DNA of 46,267 bases from SZUA-448 sp964602475 (lineage in GTDB: Bacteria > Bacillota > Clostridia > Lachnospirales > Lachnospiraceae), in contig CAZRRN010000024.1 of the NCBI GenBank assembly GCA_964602475.1, forward strand, positions 1-46,267, written 5' to 3'. The notes under the pieces are model-generated. The model saw nothing but the letters and a program-made list of their open reading frames with translations, was not told where the DNA came from and searched no databases. Position numbers and translations under genes: made by a program. The stretch's first letter is position 1; each line of letters opens with the position of its first letter. Positions 7,297-16,239 of this stretch are shown one piece after another.

Positions 7297-8061
7297 TTAC
7301 TGCCCCATAAAAATATCAATATTGTTGCCAAGCTTAATTCTCAATTTCTGCAGTGCTTTTGTATGAAGCTGTGATACTCTGGACTCAGAAACCTCAAGCA
7401 GCGAACTGATTTCTTTCAGTGTCAAATCCTCATAGTAATAAAATACAATTACTTTTTTTTCTTTCTCTGTCAGCAATTCCAGTGCTTCAAGAAGAATCTG
7501 CTTCAATGCCTGCTTTTCAACTACTTTTTCCGGCTGTACATAATCCTCACTGCTAACAATATCAACCTTAACCTCACCCTGTTCCATATAATCATCAAGT
7601 GAAATCATGTTGGATATCTTTGTCTGACTCTGCCAGTCATCCAGTTCATCCGGTGTTATTTCCAGCTCCTTTGCAAGTTCCTCATCGGTTGCCGGTCTTC
7701 CGTATTCTGTTTCTATTTTCTTATATGCATTGTCAATTTTCTTTTGCTTTTGGCGTAATGTTCTCGGAATCCAGTCCATCTTTCTGATCTGATCCAGAAT
7801 TGCACCGCGAATTCGCACAGAAGCATATGTCTCGAACTTCACACCTTTTTCAAAATCAAATTTATCAATTGCATCAATCAGTCCAAACGTTCCATATCCT
7901 ACTAGATCATCATATTCCACATTATAGCCAAGATAAATGCTCAGACGACCTGCTACAATTTTTACCAGTCCGGCATATTCTATAATGATTCTCTCCCGTA
8001 GATCGGCTGTTTTATTTTTACGGTATTCATCCCATAATTTCTGCTTATCAACAGTACTCAT
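7297..8061 (-). CDS. sigD: Flagellar sigma factor (sigma-28/sigma-D family)
   Basis: 254 residues from ATG 8061 (MSTVDKQKLWDEYRK). An in-frame ATG at 8073 lies inside the ribosome site ATGGAGG, so 8061 is preferred. Region 2 (YDDLVGYGTFGLIDAIDKFD, KFETYASVRIRGAILDQIRK), region 3 and region 4 (ALELLTEKEKKVIVFYYYED, LTLKEISSLLEVSESRVSQL) are all present. There is no region 1, as expected for the FliA/SigD group. It should direct RNA polymerase to late flagellar and chemoreceptor promoters (TAAA-N15-GCCGATAT). No flgM anti-sigma gene is in the window. A short ORF with a masked ribosome site overlaps its start, suggesting translational control. Confidence 0.95.
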   Translation of the reverse strand: MSTVDKQKLWDEYRKNKTADLRERIIIEYAGLVKIVAGRLSIYLGYNVEYDDLVGYGTFGLIDAIDKFDFEKGVKFETYASVRIRGAILDQIRKMDWIPRTLRQKQKKIDNAYKKIETEYGRPATDEELAKELEITPDELDDWQSQTKISNMISLDDYMEQGEVKVDIVSSEDYVQPEKVVEKQALKQILLEALELLTEKEKKVIVFYYYEDLTLKEISSLLEVSESRVSQLHTKALQKLRIKLGNNIDIFMGQ

Positions 8062-8146
8062 TTTTGCCTCCATACGGTGACTGTTTTACAGGAGCCGCTA
8101 ATGGCAGCATGTCTGGCACCTCACAAACTTTTACTCCTGTTGTCAT
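8048..8146 (-). CDS. 32-residue ORF overlapping the sigD start
   Basis: ATG 8146, with AGGAG at 8 nt, opens a 32-residue frame (MTTGVKVCEVPDMLPLAAPV..., ending NEYC). Its TGA stop lies 11 nt inside sigD in another frame, so ribosomes finishing it would be near the sigD ribosome site. An exact 9-bp inverted repeat (TACAGGAGC/GCTCCTGTA, 8154-8162 with 8087-8095) would pair this ORF's ribosome site with its own 3' part. It may be a real small protein or a coupling leader peptide for sigD. I recognise no family. Confidence 0.45.
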   Translation of the reverse strand: MTTGVKVCEVPDMLPLAAPVKQSPYGGKNEYC

Positions 8147-8199
8147 GTAATCTGCTCCTGTACATTAATCAGGAAATTCATCGTTAACCGTATATAATC

Positions 8200-8532
8200 T
8201 CATAGCTTTTTATCCCGTTCGTTTTTCTCACTTAATCCTTCTTTTTCTTCCGAATCATTCTGAAGATCCTTTATTTCCTGTTCAAATTCCGCCTGCTGTT
8301 TATCACGTTCTTCCTGACTCTTGCGTTCATCTTCCTGTTTTGCTCGTTCCTCCGCCTCTTTATTAATTCTTTGAATAACAGCTTGAGAAATAAATCCAAT
8401 CACCGCAAATATCAGCAATACAATAAATACAGTCCAGAGTGTACGGTTTAGATTATAATTCCAGATTACGCAACAGATAACCGCAATCGCTCCCGCAGCA
8501 AGCATAATAATCGATGCTATATTGTTTTTCAT
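8200..8532 (-). CDS. Small membrane protein of unknown function (cheD-sigD interval)
   Basis: 110 residues from ATG 8532 (MKNNIASIIML), chosen because it has GGAGAT upstream and lies 16 nt after cheD; the frame is open further but lacks a ribosome site. Two membrane helices (about residues 6-24 and 31-51) are followed by a highly charged, probably coiled-coil tail rich in Glu, Lys and Gln. No enzymatic motif is seen. It is co-transcribed with cheD and sigD. Function unknown; it could be a small membrane scaffold of the motility cluster. Confidence 0.7.
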   Translation of the reverse strand: MKNNIASIIMLAAGAIAVICCVIWNYNLNRTLWTVFIVLLIFAVIGFISQAVIQRINKEAEERAKQEDERKSQEERDKQQAEFEQEIKDLQNDSEEKEGLSEKNERDKKL

Positions 8533-8548
8533 AGGTATCTCCAGACAG

Positions 8549-9034
8549 TTAAATAATTCGGTTTGGTTTTCCAACAGACTTAATCAGCATCTGTCCTGTC
8601 TCCGGATTAAATTCAATTGTTCTTCCGTAGGATGCTCCAGTATCTTCAGCGACCAGAGGAATACCAAGCATTCCGAGCTTTTTCTTTGTTGCTTCAACAT
8701 TTCGTTCACCAACCCGAAGCATATCATTATTAGTATTAAACGCAAACATCTGCGCTCCACCCGCAATCTTAGCATTCAGGTATTTTCTTACGGCTCCTGC
8801 GCATAACAGACGATTCATTAATTCTTCAATCCCGGTATCTGCAAACTTTGCAGTATTCTCATTATTGCGAATCTGCGTACTGTCAGGAAGCATTACATGA
8901 ACCATTCCGGCAATTTTTCTAATAGGATCATACAGTACAATTCCGACACACGAGCCAAGGCCTAATGTCGTAATCTCATTCGGCACAACGCAGATATTCA
9001 TGTCGGCCATACCGACCTTAATCATTTCACCCAT
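8549..9034 (-). CDS. cheD: Chemoreceptor glutamine deamidase CheD
   Basis: 161 residues. CheD deamidates Gln residues of chemoreceptors and, in Bacillus-type systems, binds CheC to stimulate CheY-P phosphatase. The catalytic Cys29 (LGLGSCVGIVLYD) and His46 (AGMVHVMLPDS) are in place, as is the C-terminal GGAQMF/GERN segment. Start ATG 9034 with AGGAG; the gene lies 9 nt after cheC, which fits the known CheC-CheD partnership. Confidence 0.95.
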   Translation of the reverse strand: MGEMIKVGMADMNICVVPNEITTLGLGSCVGIVLYDPIRKIAGMVHVMLPDSTQIRNNENTAKFADTGIEELMNRLLCAGAVRKYLNAKIAGGAQMFAFNTNNDMLRVGERNVEATKKKLGMLGIPLVAEDTGASYGRTIEFNPETGQMLIKSVGKPNRII

Positions 9035-9043
9035 TATATTCTC

Positions 9044-9664
9044 CTACGACAAACCGAGCGATGTAAAAATCGTGCGAAATGCTTCCAGTGTTGGTATTAA
9101 AATAAAATAGCCGTTAATTATTGTTTCTTTATCTCCGAATTCTGTTTCTATTAATAATGCTTTATCACTGATTTTTCCAAACTCAATCGCAGGAACACTT
9201 AAAATAGCTCCTGCCATATCAATGGAAAGATATGGAACACTTGATATGATTGTCATTCCCGTAAAAGCTGAAATAGCAGACAAATAAGAACCCGCAATAA
9301 TATTTCCAATCTCCTGAAGAGCAGAAAGATCCATTTCGGTAAATTGCTCAAGCGTTCCCGTCGCACGTCCCATCAGGACGTTAACAATCTGTTCTGCAGA
9401 TTTACTCTCCAAAACAAACATCATCATTCCGTCAATTCCACTTTCCAGAGTCAACAGAATGCCAACAACAAGATTTTCAGCACCTCCGATTGCTTCTGAC
9501 AATTCCTTAAATTCCATGAACTGGATATTCGGAACCTTCATATCAACCTTTGCATCTAATAATTTAGAAAGCGCAGTCGTTGCGTTTCCTGCTCCAATAT
9601 TTGCAATTTCCTTTAAGACATCAAAATGCATGGAGTTAATCTCATCCAGCTGCAGTTCCGACAT
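9044..9664 (-). CDS. cheC: CheY-P phosphatase CheC
   Basis: 206 residues with the two pseudo-symmetric CheC phosphatase motifs, both matching (D/S)-X3-E-X2-N-X22-P: D-VLK-E-IA-N near residue 15 and S-ALQ-E-IG-N near residue 113. Both therefore appear intact. CheC removes phosphate from CheY-P and partners with CheD. It sits between cheW and cheD, the usual clostridial and Bacillus context. The operon also codes for FliY with a second pair of such sites. Confidence 0.95.
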   Translation of the reverse strand: MSELQLDEINSMHFDVLKEIANIGAGNATTALSKLLDAKVDMKVPNIQFMEFKELSEAIGGAENLVVGILLTLESGIDGMMMFVLESKSAEQIVNVLMGRATGTLEQFTEMDLSALQEIGNIIAGSYLSAISAFTGMTIISSVPYLSIDMAGAILSVPAIEFGKISDKALLIETEFGDKETIINGYFILIPTLEAFRTIFTSLGLS

Positions 9665-9678
9665 ATCAACACCTCATT

Positions 9679-10152
9679 TTATTTCTCTACTGTTTCTTTA
9701 TCAACGATGACACCTTGCAGATTTAAAAGAGTAACCAGCCCCTCCGGATGTTTTCCGACACCGGTCATATAAATAGCTTTTTCATCATTTTGATTTCCCG
9801 AGATTTTGTCTACATCGCTTTCCTGAAGCATGATGACATTCTTAACTTCATCAACAATAATACCAACTGCCGCCTGTGGCTCAAGTTTAATTATCAGAAT
9901 TCTTGATGCATTTGTAAACTCATCCGGTTCCAGATCAAAACGTACTCTAAGACTCATAATCGGAATTATTTCACCACGAATATTTATCACTCCGAGAAAA
10001 TACGGCTGTGCTTTAGGAACTCTCGTAATTCTCTGTAATCTCACAATATTATCAACATACTGGATATCAATTCCATAACGTTCGTTTCCGATTCTGACAA
10101 CGATATACTGCTTTGCTTCTGCAGCTTTCACAACCTGTTCTTTCATCTTCAC
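9679..10152 (-). CDS. cheW: Chemotaxis coupling protein CheW
   Basis: 157 residues, single CheW domain that links chemoreceptors to CheA at the membrane arrays. Typical features are YIVVRIGNERYGIDIQYVDN (about 16-35), the VINIRGEIIPIMSLR core (about 55-69) and VGIIVDEVKNVI. The start region MKMKEQVVKAAEAKQ may begin at the first or second Met. It lies 41 nt after cheA and 14 nt before cheC. Confidence 0.95.
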   Translation of the reverse strand: MKMKEQVVKAAEAKQYIVVRIGNERYGIDIQYVDNIVRLQRITRVPKAQPYFLGVINIRGEIIPIMSLRVRFDLEPDEFTNASRILIIKLEPQAAVGIIVDEVKNVIMLQESDVDKISGNQNDEKAIYMTGVGKHPEGLVTLLNLQGVIVDKETVEK

Positions 10153-10193
10153 CCTCGTTTCTGTGCTTATATTCAGCGCAATTCAAGTTTATA

Positions 10194-12260
10194 TTACAGT
10201 AATGCATTTACATCAAGAATTAAAGCAATTTCACCATCACCGAGTATCGTTGCTCCGCTGATCATCTTGCTGTTATTGATGTATTTACCGATTGATTTGA
10301 TTACTATTTCCAGCTGTCCAATCAAAGAATCAACAATAAGACCAGCCTGCTTGTCTCCCTTTCTGACGATAACTACTGTAATACTGTCTTCGTTTTTTTC
10401 TGATTTAGAAATATCCAGAACATCATCCAGATTGATCAGCGGAATTACCACTCCACGCAGATTAATCACCTGTTTTGACTGAACATACTTAATATCGCTG
10501 ATTGCAATATCTTCAATTGTCTGGATACTGCCAAGCGGGATTGCATATTTTTCAGAACCAAGCTCAACCATCAGCGCCTGAATAATAGCAAGCGTAAGCG
10601 GAAGTCTGATGATAAAGCTGCTTCCTTCTCCCTTTGCTGTTTTTGCTTCAATATCTCCGCCAAGTGCTTCTATCTTGGTCTTTACAACATCCAGTCCAAC
10701 CCCTCGACCGGAAACATCAGAAATAACATCGGCTGTAGAAAAACCAGGACGGAACAGCAGGTCAATAATCTCTTTATCATTCAGAATTTCTGCCTGATCC
10801 TCCGTAATTAAATTCTTTTCAATCGCTTTCTTCTTTACTTTTTCTGTATTAATTCCGGCACCATCATCCCGTACTTCAATAACAACATTGTTTCCTTCCT
10901 GATATGCATTAAGGAAAATGGAGCCAACCTCAGGTTTTCCGGCCGCTACACGGTCTGCGTTTTTCTCAAGACCATGATCTGCGGAATTACGAAGAAGATG
11001 CTGCAGCGGATCACCAATTTCGTCGACAACTGTCCGATCCAGTTCTGTATCTTCACCGGACATGAACAGTTCCATTTTCTTATCCAGCTTTTTACTAAGA
11101 TCCCTGATCATACGCGGGAATTTATTAACAACGCTTTCGATAGGTACCATTCGTACCTTCATAACCGACTGATGAAGTTCTGTCGTAATACGTTCAAGGT
11201 ATTCAATCTGTTCATTAAATCCGGGCTGATTCTGAAGCTCAGTCTCACTGCTGCTGATAGATACAAGACCGTTCTTCGCTATGATCAGCTCACTGACAGA
11301 GTTCATCAGATTGTCCAGTTTTTCAATATCCACACGTACAGAACGATTTACAACCGGTTTTATTGTGGTCTGATTCGGTTTATTACCGGCAGTCTGGGAC
11401 TTTGCTGACGTTTCGGCAGTATTTTCTTTCTTTGCTTCTGAAACCGCTACGCTGTCTTCACTCTTTGTATTCTCAATTACACCGATTTCTACATCTGCTA
11501 TCTCGGAAACATTTAATATCACTCGTTTGATTTTATCGGATGACTCCTGTGTAATGAAAAAGATAGAAAAATCAAAGTTAAACTTTTCGTCTTCAATATC
11601 CTGAACTTCCGGACTGGATTTAATAACATCTCCGTATTCTTCCAGCGTTTTGAATACCAAAAAAGCACGTGCAGCCTTCAGGATACATGATTCATTAATA
11701 TATATTGTAATTCCATATACATTTTTACCTATCTCGTATGCTTTTTCGATTGCACGTTTTTCGTGTTCTGCAACCTTCATTTCGCTGTATTTATCTTTTG
11801 CTGTTGATTCAACAGCTGTCTGAACAGCGGCTGCAGTTGAGTTCTCTGCAGGCTTTGCATTTTCTTTCTTTCCTTCGGCAGAGGTGATGAACGCATTTAA
11901 CTGCTCCGGAAGATTTTCATTGTCATCATTGCCTTCATCTCCGGAAGCAATGATATTGTCAAGATATTTACTTAAATTATCTAGCCCCTGAAACAGAAGA
12001 TCAACAAGATTGGCATTAACCTTCAGCTTTCCGTTTCTGATTTCCGAGAAAACATTTTCCATTTCATGCGTCAGGCGCTGCATCTTCTTATATCCCATGG
12101 TACCTGCCATTCCCTTCATGGAATGTGCAGCACGGAATATTTCATTAATCGTGTCGCTGTTCTCCGGTTCCTTTTCAAGAATCAGTAATTGTTCATTTAA
12201 GCTCTGTAAATGCTCTTTTGTTTCTTCGATAAATATTTCCAGATATTGGCTCACATCCAT
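10194..12260 (-). CDS. cheA: Chemotaxis histidine kinase CheA
   Basis: 688 residues. P1 phosphotransfer domain with His46 (RAAHSMKGMAG), a P2-like response-regulator binding segment (about 165-270), P3 dimerisation helices (about 305-365), and the P4 ATPase with N box (HLLRNSADHG), G1 box (VRDDGAGIN) and G2 box (GRGVGLDVVK). The C-terminal P5 CheW-like domain spans about 555-688. It phosphorylates CheY and CheB. Start ATG 12260 lies 2 nt after the cheB stop with a GGGGG ribosome site, implying coupled translation. Confidence 0.97.
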   Translation of the reverse strand: MDVSQYLEIFIEETKEHLQSLNEQLLILEKEPENSDTINEIFRAAHSMKGMAGTMGYKKMQRLTHEMENVFSEIRNGKLKVNANLVDLLFQGLDNLSKYLDNIIASGDEGNDDNENLPEQLNAFITSAEGKKENAKPAENSTAAAVQTAVESTAKDKYSEMKVAEHEKRAIEKAYEIGKNVYGITIYINESCILKAARAFLVFKTLEEYGDVIKSSPEVQDIEDEKFNFDFSIFFITQESSDKIKRVILNVSEIADVEIGVIENTKSEDSVAVSEAKKENTAETSAKSQTAGNKPNQTTIKPVVNRSVRVDIEKLDNLMNSVSELIIAKNGLVSISSSETELQNQPGFNEQIEYLERITTELHQSVMKVRMVPIESVVNKFPRMIRDLSKKLDKKMELFMSGEDTELDRTVVDEIGDPLQHLLRNSADHGLEKNADRVAAGKPEVGSIFLNAYQEGNNVVIEVRDDGAGINTEKVKKKAIEKNLITEDQAEILNDKEIIDLLFRPGFSTADVISDVSGRGVGLDVVKTKIEALGGDIEAKTAKGEGSSFIIRLPLTLAIIQALMVELGSEKYAIPLGSIQTIEDIAISDIKYVQSKQVINLRGVVIPLINLDDVLDISKSEKNEDSITVVIVRKGDKQAGLIVDSLIGQLEIVIKSIGKYINNSKMISGATILGDGEIALILDVNALL

Positions 12261-12262
12261 GA

Positions 12263-13375
12263 TTATTGTACCCCCACTATTCTTGTAATGGCATTTGCGA
12301 TTTCTTCCAACGGTACTACCTCATTACACAATCCTGTGTCTGCAAGAACTTTCGGCATACCGTATACCGTACATGTTTCCTTGTTCTGTGAAATAACATA
12401 TAAGTTTTTTTTGGATTCGTTCAACTGATTGATTCCCAGAGTTCCATCTGCTCCCATCCCTGTCAAAACAACACAGGTAATCTCATCAAAGTCAGAATCC
12501 AGAAGCGATTCGTACATGATATCTGCACAGGGTTTCAATCCGTTTCTTGCTTCTTCTACCTGCACCTGCAGCTGATATTTGTTGTTCTCTTTTATCAATC
12601 GTAACTGACTTCCTCCTTTCGCAATATAAACCACGCCTTTTTTAATTACATCTCCCTGCTCGGCTTCCTTCACTTGAATCTTGCTTAATTCATTAAGCCT
12701 TACTGCCAGAGATTTCGTAAATCCTTCCGGCATATGCTGTACCAGTAATACAGGAGCATTTAAATCCGGCGGAAGATAAGGAATGACTTTCTGTAATGCT
12801 TTTGGTCCTCCGGTCGAACATGCCAGTGCGACCAGCTTTTTAGCATTTTTTCCGACTGCCTTATATTCCTGCTTGTTTACATGAAGTTCGCTTGCTTTGA
12901 CAGGAATATATATTTCTTTCTTTTTCTCGGTTGCATTTTTCTCAGACTTAACAACCAAACGTTCCTCTGATCTCAAGCCCGTCGCAGCTGCTATACAATG
13001 AAGAATTTTTTGTTTGAAGCTGTCGCCCTTTGCTTCAATAAAGCTATCCGGCTTTGTAATAAAGTCAAATGCTCCAAGCTCCAGACAGCGGATAGTTTCT
13101 TCTGTTCCTTCTCTGGCAACTGTACTGACAACAATTACTTTCAGTTTCAGTCTGGATTTTTCTGCCTGTTCAAGAAATTCGATTCCGTTCATCTTAGGCA
13201 TATTAATGTCTAAAATGACAGCATCAAATAACTTCGGGTTTGCTATTACTAAATCTAAAGCATCAAGACCATTTGACGCGGTTGCTTCAACAGATAATCT
13301 CTCATCTGAACTAATTATATCAGAGAGAACCCTTCTCATGAGTGCAGAGTCATCAACAATTAAAACTTTTTTCAT
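12263..13375 (-). CDS. cheB: Chemotaxis response regulator / protein-glutamate methylesterase CheB
   Basis: 370 residues from ATG 13375 (MKKVLIVDDSALMRR); a TTG one codon earlier is possible but less likely. Receiver domain (1-120) with phospho-acceptor Asp56 (AVILDINMPKM). Methylesterase domain with the catalytic triad Ser187 (ACSTGGPKAL), His214 (LVQHMPEGFT) and Asp310 (LTGMGADG). It removes methyl groups from chemoreceptors for adaptation. No cheR methyltransferase gene is in the window, so that partner must be elsewhere. Confidence 0.96.
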   Translation of the reverse strand: MKKVLIVDDSALMRRVLSDIISSDERLSVEATASNGLDALDLVIANPKLFDAVILDINMPKMNGIEFLEQAEKSRLKLKVIVVSTVAREGTEETIRCLELGAFDFITKPDSFIEAKGDSFKQKILHCIAAATGLRSEERLVVKSEKNATEKKKEIYIPVKASELHVNKQEYKAVGKNAKKLVALACSTGGPKALQKVIPYLPPDLNAPVLLVQHMPEGFTKSLAVRLNELSKIQVKEAEQGDVIKKGVVYIAKGGSQLRLIKENNKYQLQVQVEEARNGLKPCADIMYESLLDSDFDEITCVVLTGMGADGTLGINQLNESKKNLYVISQNKETCTVYGMPKVLADTGLCNEVVPLEEIANAITRIVGVQ

Positions 13376-13390
13376 CAAAATAACTCCTTT

Positions 13391-14152
13391 TTATTCTTTT
13401 TCCCGCTTTCGTCGTTTTCTTTCTTCATCAAATACAAAACGAATAATCTGTTCACGATCCTTCATGGATATTCCCATGAATTCTGCACGATATTCGTACA
13501 TTCCTGGTCTTGCCGGAATCCCGGCCGAATAAACAACATGTACCCGGGTTTCTATCATTTTCATTTTTCCGTCTAAAAACAGCTGCAGTCTGATTTCTAT
13601 ATTTGGAGCATCCTCATGCAGGGTTTTACTGTTAAAACGTATTCCTCCGCCGCTGATATCCGTTGCTACAGCCTGATGCCATTCCTTTCGGATGGATTCT
13701 TTTTCTTTTATTAAACCTGCACGCTGATCTGTATTCTCATATTCCTGTTTGTCAAGAATTTCATTTATTCTTTGTTCTCTTTCGGATATGATACGATATG
13801 TAATTTCTAAAATACATTCCAGACGGTAAAACTGTCTTCTTTGTAATTTTTCGAAATCCGCTATAAATTTAACAGCAGCAACATATAGATTATTATTTCG
13901 GAAACGTTCCACCACCAGACCTTTACTCTGCAGCAGTCCATTATGCGTATAAAAACACATCTGATACCGTTCTCCGATATCAAGAGGAATCATTTTCCCG
14001 TTTTCGAACGGCATTCCAATATTGATTCTGGTATCATCATTGATATCTAACAGCTGAGAAACATAATACTTGCCGCCCAATGTACCGGAATCTAAATTGG
14101 CTATACGTTTTATTTCTATTTTATCACCAATCCGTAAAATCTTTTCAAGCAT
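13391..14152 (-). CDS. PilZ-domain c-di-GMP receptor, YcgR/YpfA-type flagellar brake
   Basis: 253 residues with an N-terminal YcgR-like beta domain (about 1-100) and a C-terminal PilZ domain. The c-di-GMP-binding signature is present: RRQFYR (about 105-110) and DISGGGIRF (about 172-180), separated by an unusually charged insertion (about 125-160). Members such as YcgR and B. subtilis DgrA (YpfA) slow the motor when c-di-GMP is high. Its place between flhG and cheB supports a motility role. The C-terminus is very basic (RKRRKREKE). Confidence 0.88.
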   Translation of the reverse strand: MLEKILRIGDKIEIKRIANLDSGTLGGKYYVSQLLDINDDTRINIGMPFENGKMIPLDIGERYQMCFYTHNGLLQSKGLVVERFRNNNLYVAAVKFIADFEKLQRRQFYRLECILEITYRIISEREQRINEILDKQEYENTDQRAGLIKEKESIRKEWHQAVATDISGGGIRFNSKTLHEDAPNIEIRLQLFLDGKMKMIETRVHVVYSAGIPARPGMYEYRAEFMGISMKDREQIIRFVFDEERKRRKREKE

Positions 14153-14164
14153 TTGGATCCATCC

Positions 14165-15061
14165 TTATGTTTGAGATTTATTTTTTCTATATTTTGATTT
14201 CAGTAAATTATTAAACAGCTGAGCCATTCCCTTCATTTCCTTTTCCGGAGCTTCTATCCCGGTACACAACTTTTCTGAAAGCCGGATAATTGATTTAGAA
14301 GCTGGAGAGTTAGGATAGAGCACCGTTACCGGTTTTTGTTGAATTACAGCCTTAGACACATTCTGATCCTGTGGTATTGCACCAAGATATTCCAACGGAA
14401 TCTGCAGAAATTTGTCTGTTACTATCCGAAGCTTTTCAAAAAGCTCAATTCCTTCCTCTTCTTTCACTGTTCTATTTGCTATCATTTTAATTGTCGTATC
14501 GGAGACAGAAAACTCTGATTTTCTATTCAGTGTTTTCAATAAGGCGTATGCATCAGTAATTGAAGTTGGCTCTGGAGTTGCTACAAGAATTACTTCCGAA
14601 CTTGCAGCAACAAATTCCATTACTGAATCTGCGATTCCGGCGCCGGTATCAATAATAATTATGTCGGCCAATTCATCCAGCTGGAACAGTTTCTGTGTCA
14701 GGTAAATAATCTGTTCTCTAGTCAGTCTTGTCAGCTCCTGAATTCCTGAACCTCCGGATATAAAACCGATTTGTTCCGGTCCTTCCGTAATAATATCCTT
14801 TAATGTCTTTCCATGAAACATCAGATCCGCCAGATTATACTGCGGACGGATTCCAAGCATTATTTCAATATTGGCCAGTCCAAAATCTGCATCAAATACC
14901 ACCACACGTTTTCCCATCCGGCTCATCTGTATTGCCAGATTAACGGAAAGGCTTGATTTACCGACTCCGCCTTTTCCACTGGTTACCGTAATCACACGGG
15001 CAATGTTTCGCGGACGGCTTTTTTTCTTGACCAGCTTTCTTAATTGTTCTGCCTGATCCAT
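14165..15061 (-). CDS. flhG: Flagellar number/placement ATPase FlhG (YlxH, MinD-like)
   Basis: 298 residues. The N-terminal DQAEQLRKL motif matches the FlhG segment that stimulates FlhF GTPase. A deviant Walker A of the MinD/ParA class (SGKGGVGKSS, about 28-37) and DADFGLANIEIMLG follow. It controls flagellar number and position with FlhF. Its ATG overlaps the flhF stop (TAATG), so the pair is translationally coupled. Confidence 0.95.
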   Translation of the reverse strand: MDQAEQLRKLVKKKSRPRNIARVITVTSGKGGVGKSSLSVNLAIQMSRMGKRVVVFDADFGLANIEIMLGIRPQYNLADLMFHGKTLKDIITEGPEQIGFISGGSGIQELTRLTREQIIYLTQKLFQLDELADIIIIDTGAGIADSVMEFVAASSEVILVATPEPTSITDAYALLKTLNRKSEFSVSDTTIKMIANRTVKEEEGIELFEKLRIVTDKFLQIPLEYLGAIPQDQNVSKAVIQQKPVTVLYPNSPASKSIIRLSEKLCTGIEAPEKEMKGMAQLFNNLLKSKYRKNKSQT

Positions 15062-16239
15062 TATTCATTGCCTCCCAGCAGTTGTTTTGCTATCATCTGC
15101 GCATCTGTTTTTGCGATATCATCCGGAACATTCTGTCCAAAGGTTGTGTAAGAAAGTGGTGCTCCGGTACTCATTCGAAGATTCAGTATATTGCCAAGGC
15201 AGCCTGTCTCATCCAGTTTGGTAAAGATCAGTTTATAGTCCGAAATCTGTGAATAGGTTTCTGCGATCTTCAAAAGATCAGCATATTTCGTCGTTACACT
15301 AAGTACAAGGTAAATCTCACGTTCCTCCTGCGGAACTGATGTTATAAGATGTTCAATATCATCCCGCTGTTCTCTGTTACGGTGAGATCGTCCCGCCGTA
15401 TCGATAAGAACAACATCATAGGCTTCAAATTCTTCTCGTGCCGCGTTCATTTCCTCTGTTTCATAAATAACACGCATAGGAATATCAAGAATATTTGCAT
15501 AGGTCCGCAGCTGTTCGACAGCCGCAATCCTGTATGTATCGGAGGTCACCAAAGCAACCTTCATTTTCTTCTCAACTACCAGAGAGGATGCCAGCTTTGC
15601 TATTGTTGTCGTTTTCCCTACTCCGGTCGGCCCGATAAAGAAAATAAACTTGGTAACACCGGGCTGTATCTCAAGTCCCTTTGCCGGTCCCAGCTTCAAA
15701 ATGATTTTTTGATAAATTGAAGCAAGAATCTGCTTCATCGGAGCATCTTTTTTCAGTGTCTGTTCAATTTCTCCGACTATCTGATTTGCATATTTTTCAT
15801 CAACTTCACTGTCAATCAGCTGGTTATAAATCATCTTAATGCAATCAATATTCTTGTCATCAGAAATCTTATCTTCTTTTTCGGAAACCGGCTTTTCGTT
15901 AATCTGCTTCTCAAGCATATTTTTCAAGTTGTCCAGCTTTTTTTCCAGCTGCTGGGTCTCTTCTGTTCTTTCCTGAGTTTCTTTTTCCGGCTGATCGGGC
16001 AGAACTTCCCGAAATAACGGTATCTGCTTGTCTGTCCGTTCCCGTAGCTTACGTTCGTTATTTTCAATACTCTCATCTACCGCAGCGGTTACTTCTACGG
16101 TTGGTTTTTGAAATATCTTTTTAAAACCTTTTGGTGAGATCTTTTTTATATTCATGACAATGGCATCCTTACCAAGTTCCTCTTTGGCAAGAATAATGGC
16201 TTCCGTCTCGGTACTCCCATGAAATTTTTTAATTAACAT
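15061..16239 (-). CDS. flhF: Flagellar biosynthesis SRP-type GTPase FlhF
   Basis: 392 residues: an N-terminal B domain beginning MLIKKFHGSTETEAI, a charged linker (about 60-130), then the NG GTPase with P-loop GPTGVGKTT (203-211), DTAGRSHRN and TKLDETG motifs. FlhF marks the site of flagellar assembly at the membrane. Start ATG 16239 overlaps the flhA stop (TAATG); the C-terminus overlaps flhG the same way. Confidence 0.96.
   Translation of the reverse strand: MLIKKFHGSTETEAIILAKEELGKDAIVMNIKKISPKGFKKIFQKPTVEVTAAVDESIENNERKLRERTDKQIPLFREVLPDQPEKETQERTEETQQLEKKLDNLKNMLEKQINEKPVSEKEDKISDDKNIDCIKMIYNQLIDSEVDEKYANQIVGEIEQTLKKDAPMKQILASIYQKIILKLGPAKGLEIQPGVTKFIFFIGPTGVGKTTTIAKLASSLVVEKKMKVALVTSDTYRIAAVEQLRTYANILDIPMRVIYETEEMNAAREEFEAYDVVLIDTAGRSHRNREQRDDIEHLITSVPQEEREIYLVLSVTTKYADLLKIAETYSQISDYKLIFTKLDETGCLGNILNLRMSTGAPLSYTTFGQNVPDDIAKTDAQMIAKQLLGGNE

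Noticed and set aside
13014..13532. 172-codon plus-strand frame and similar frames opposite cheB, flgE, fliM and others
   Set aside because: Shadows of well-supported minus-strand genes, with no start signals or recognisable products.
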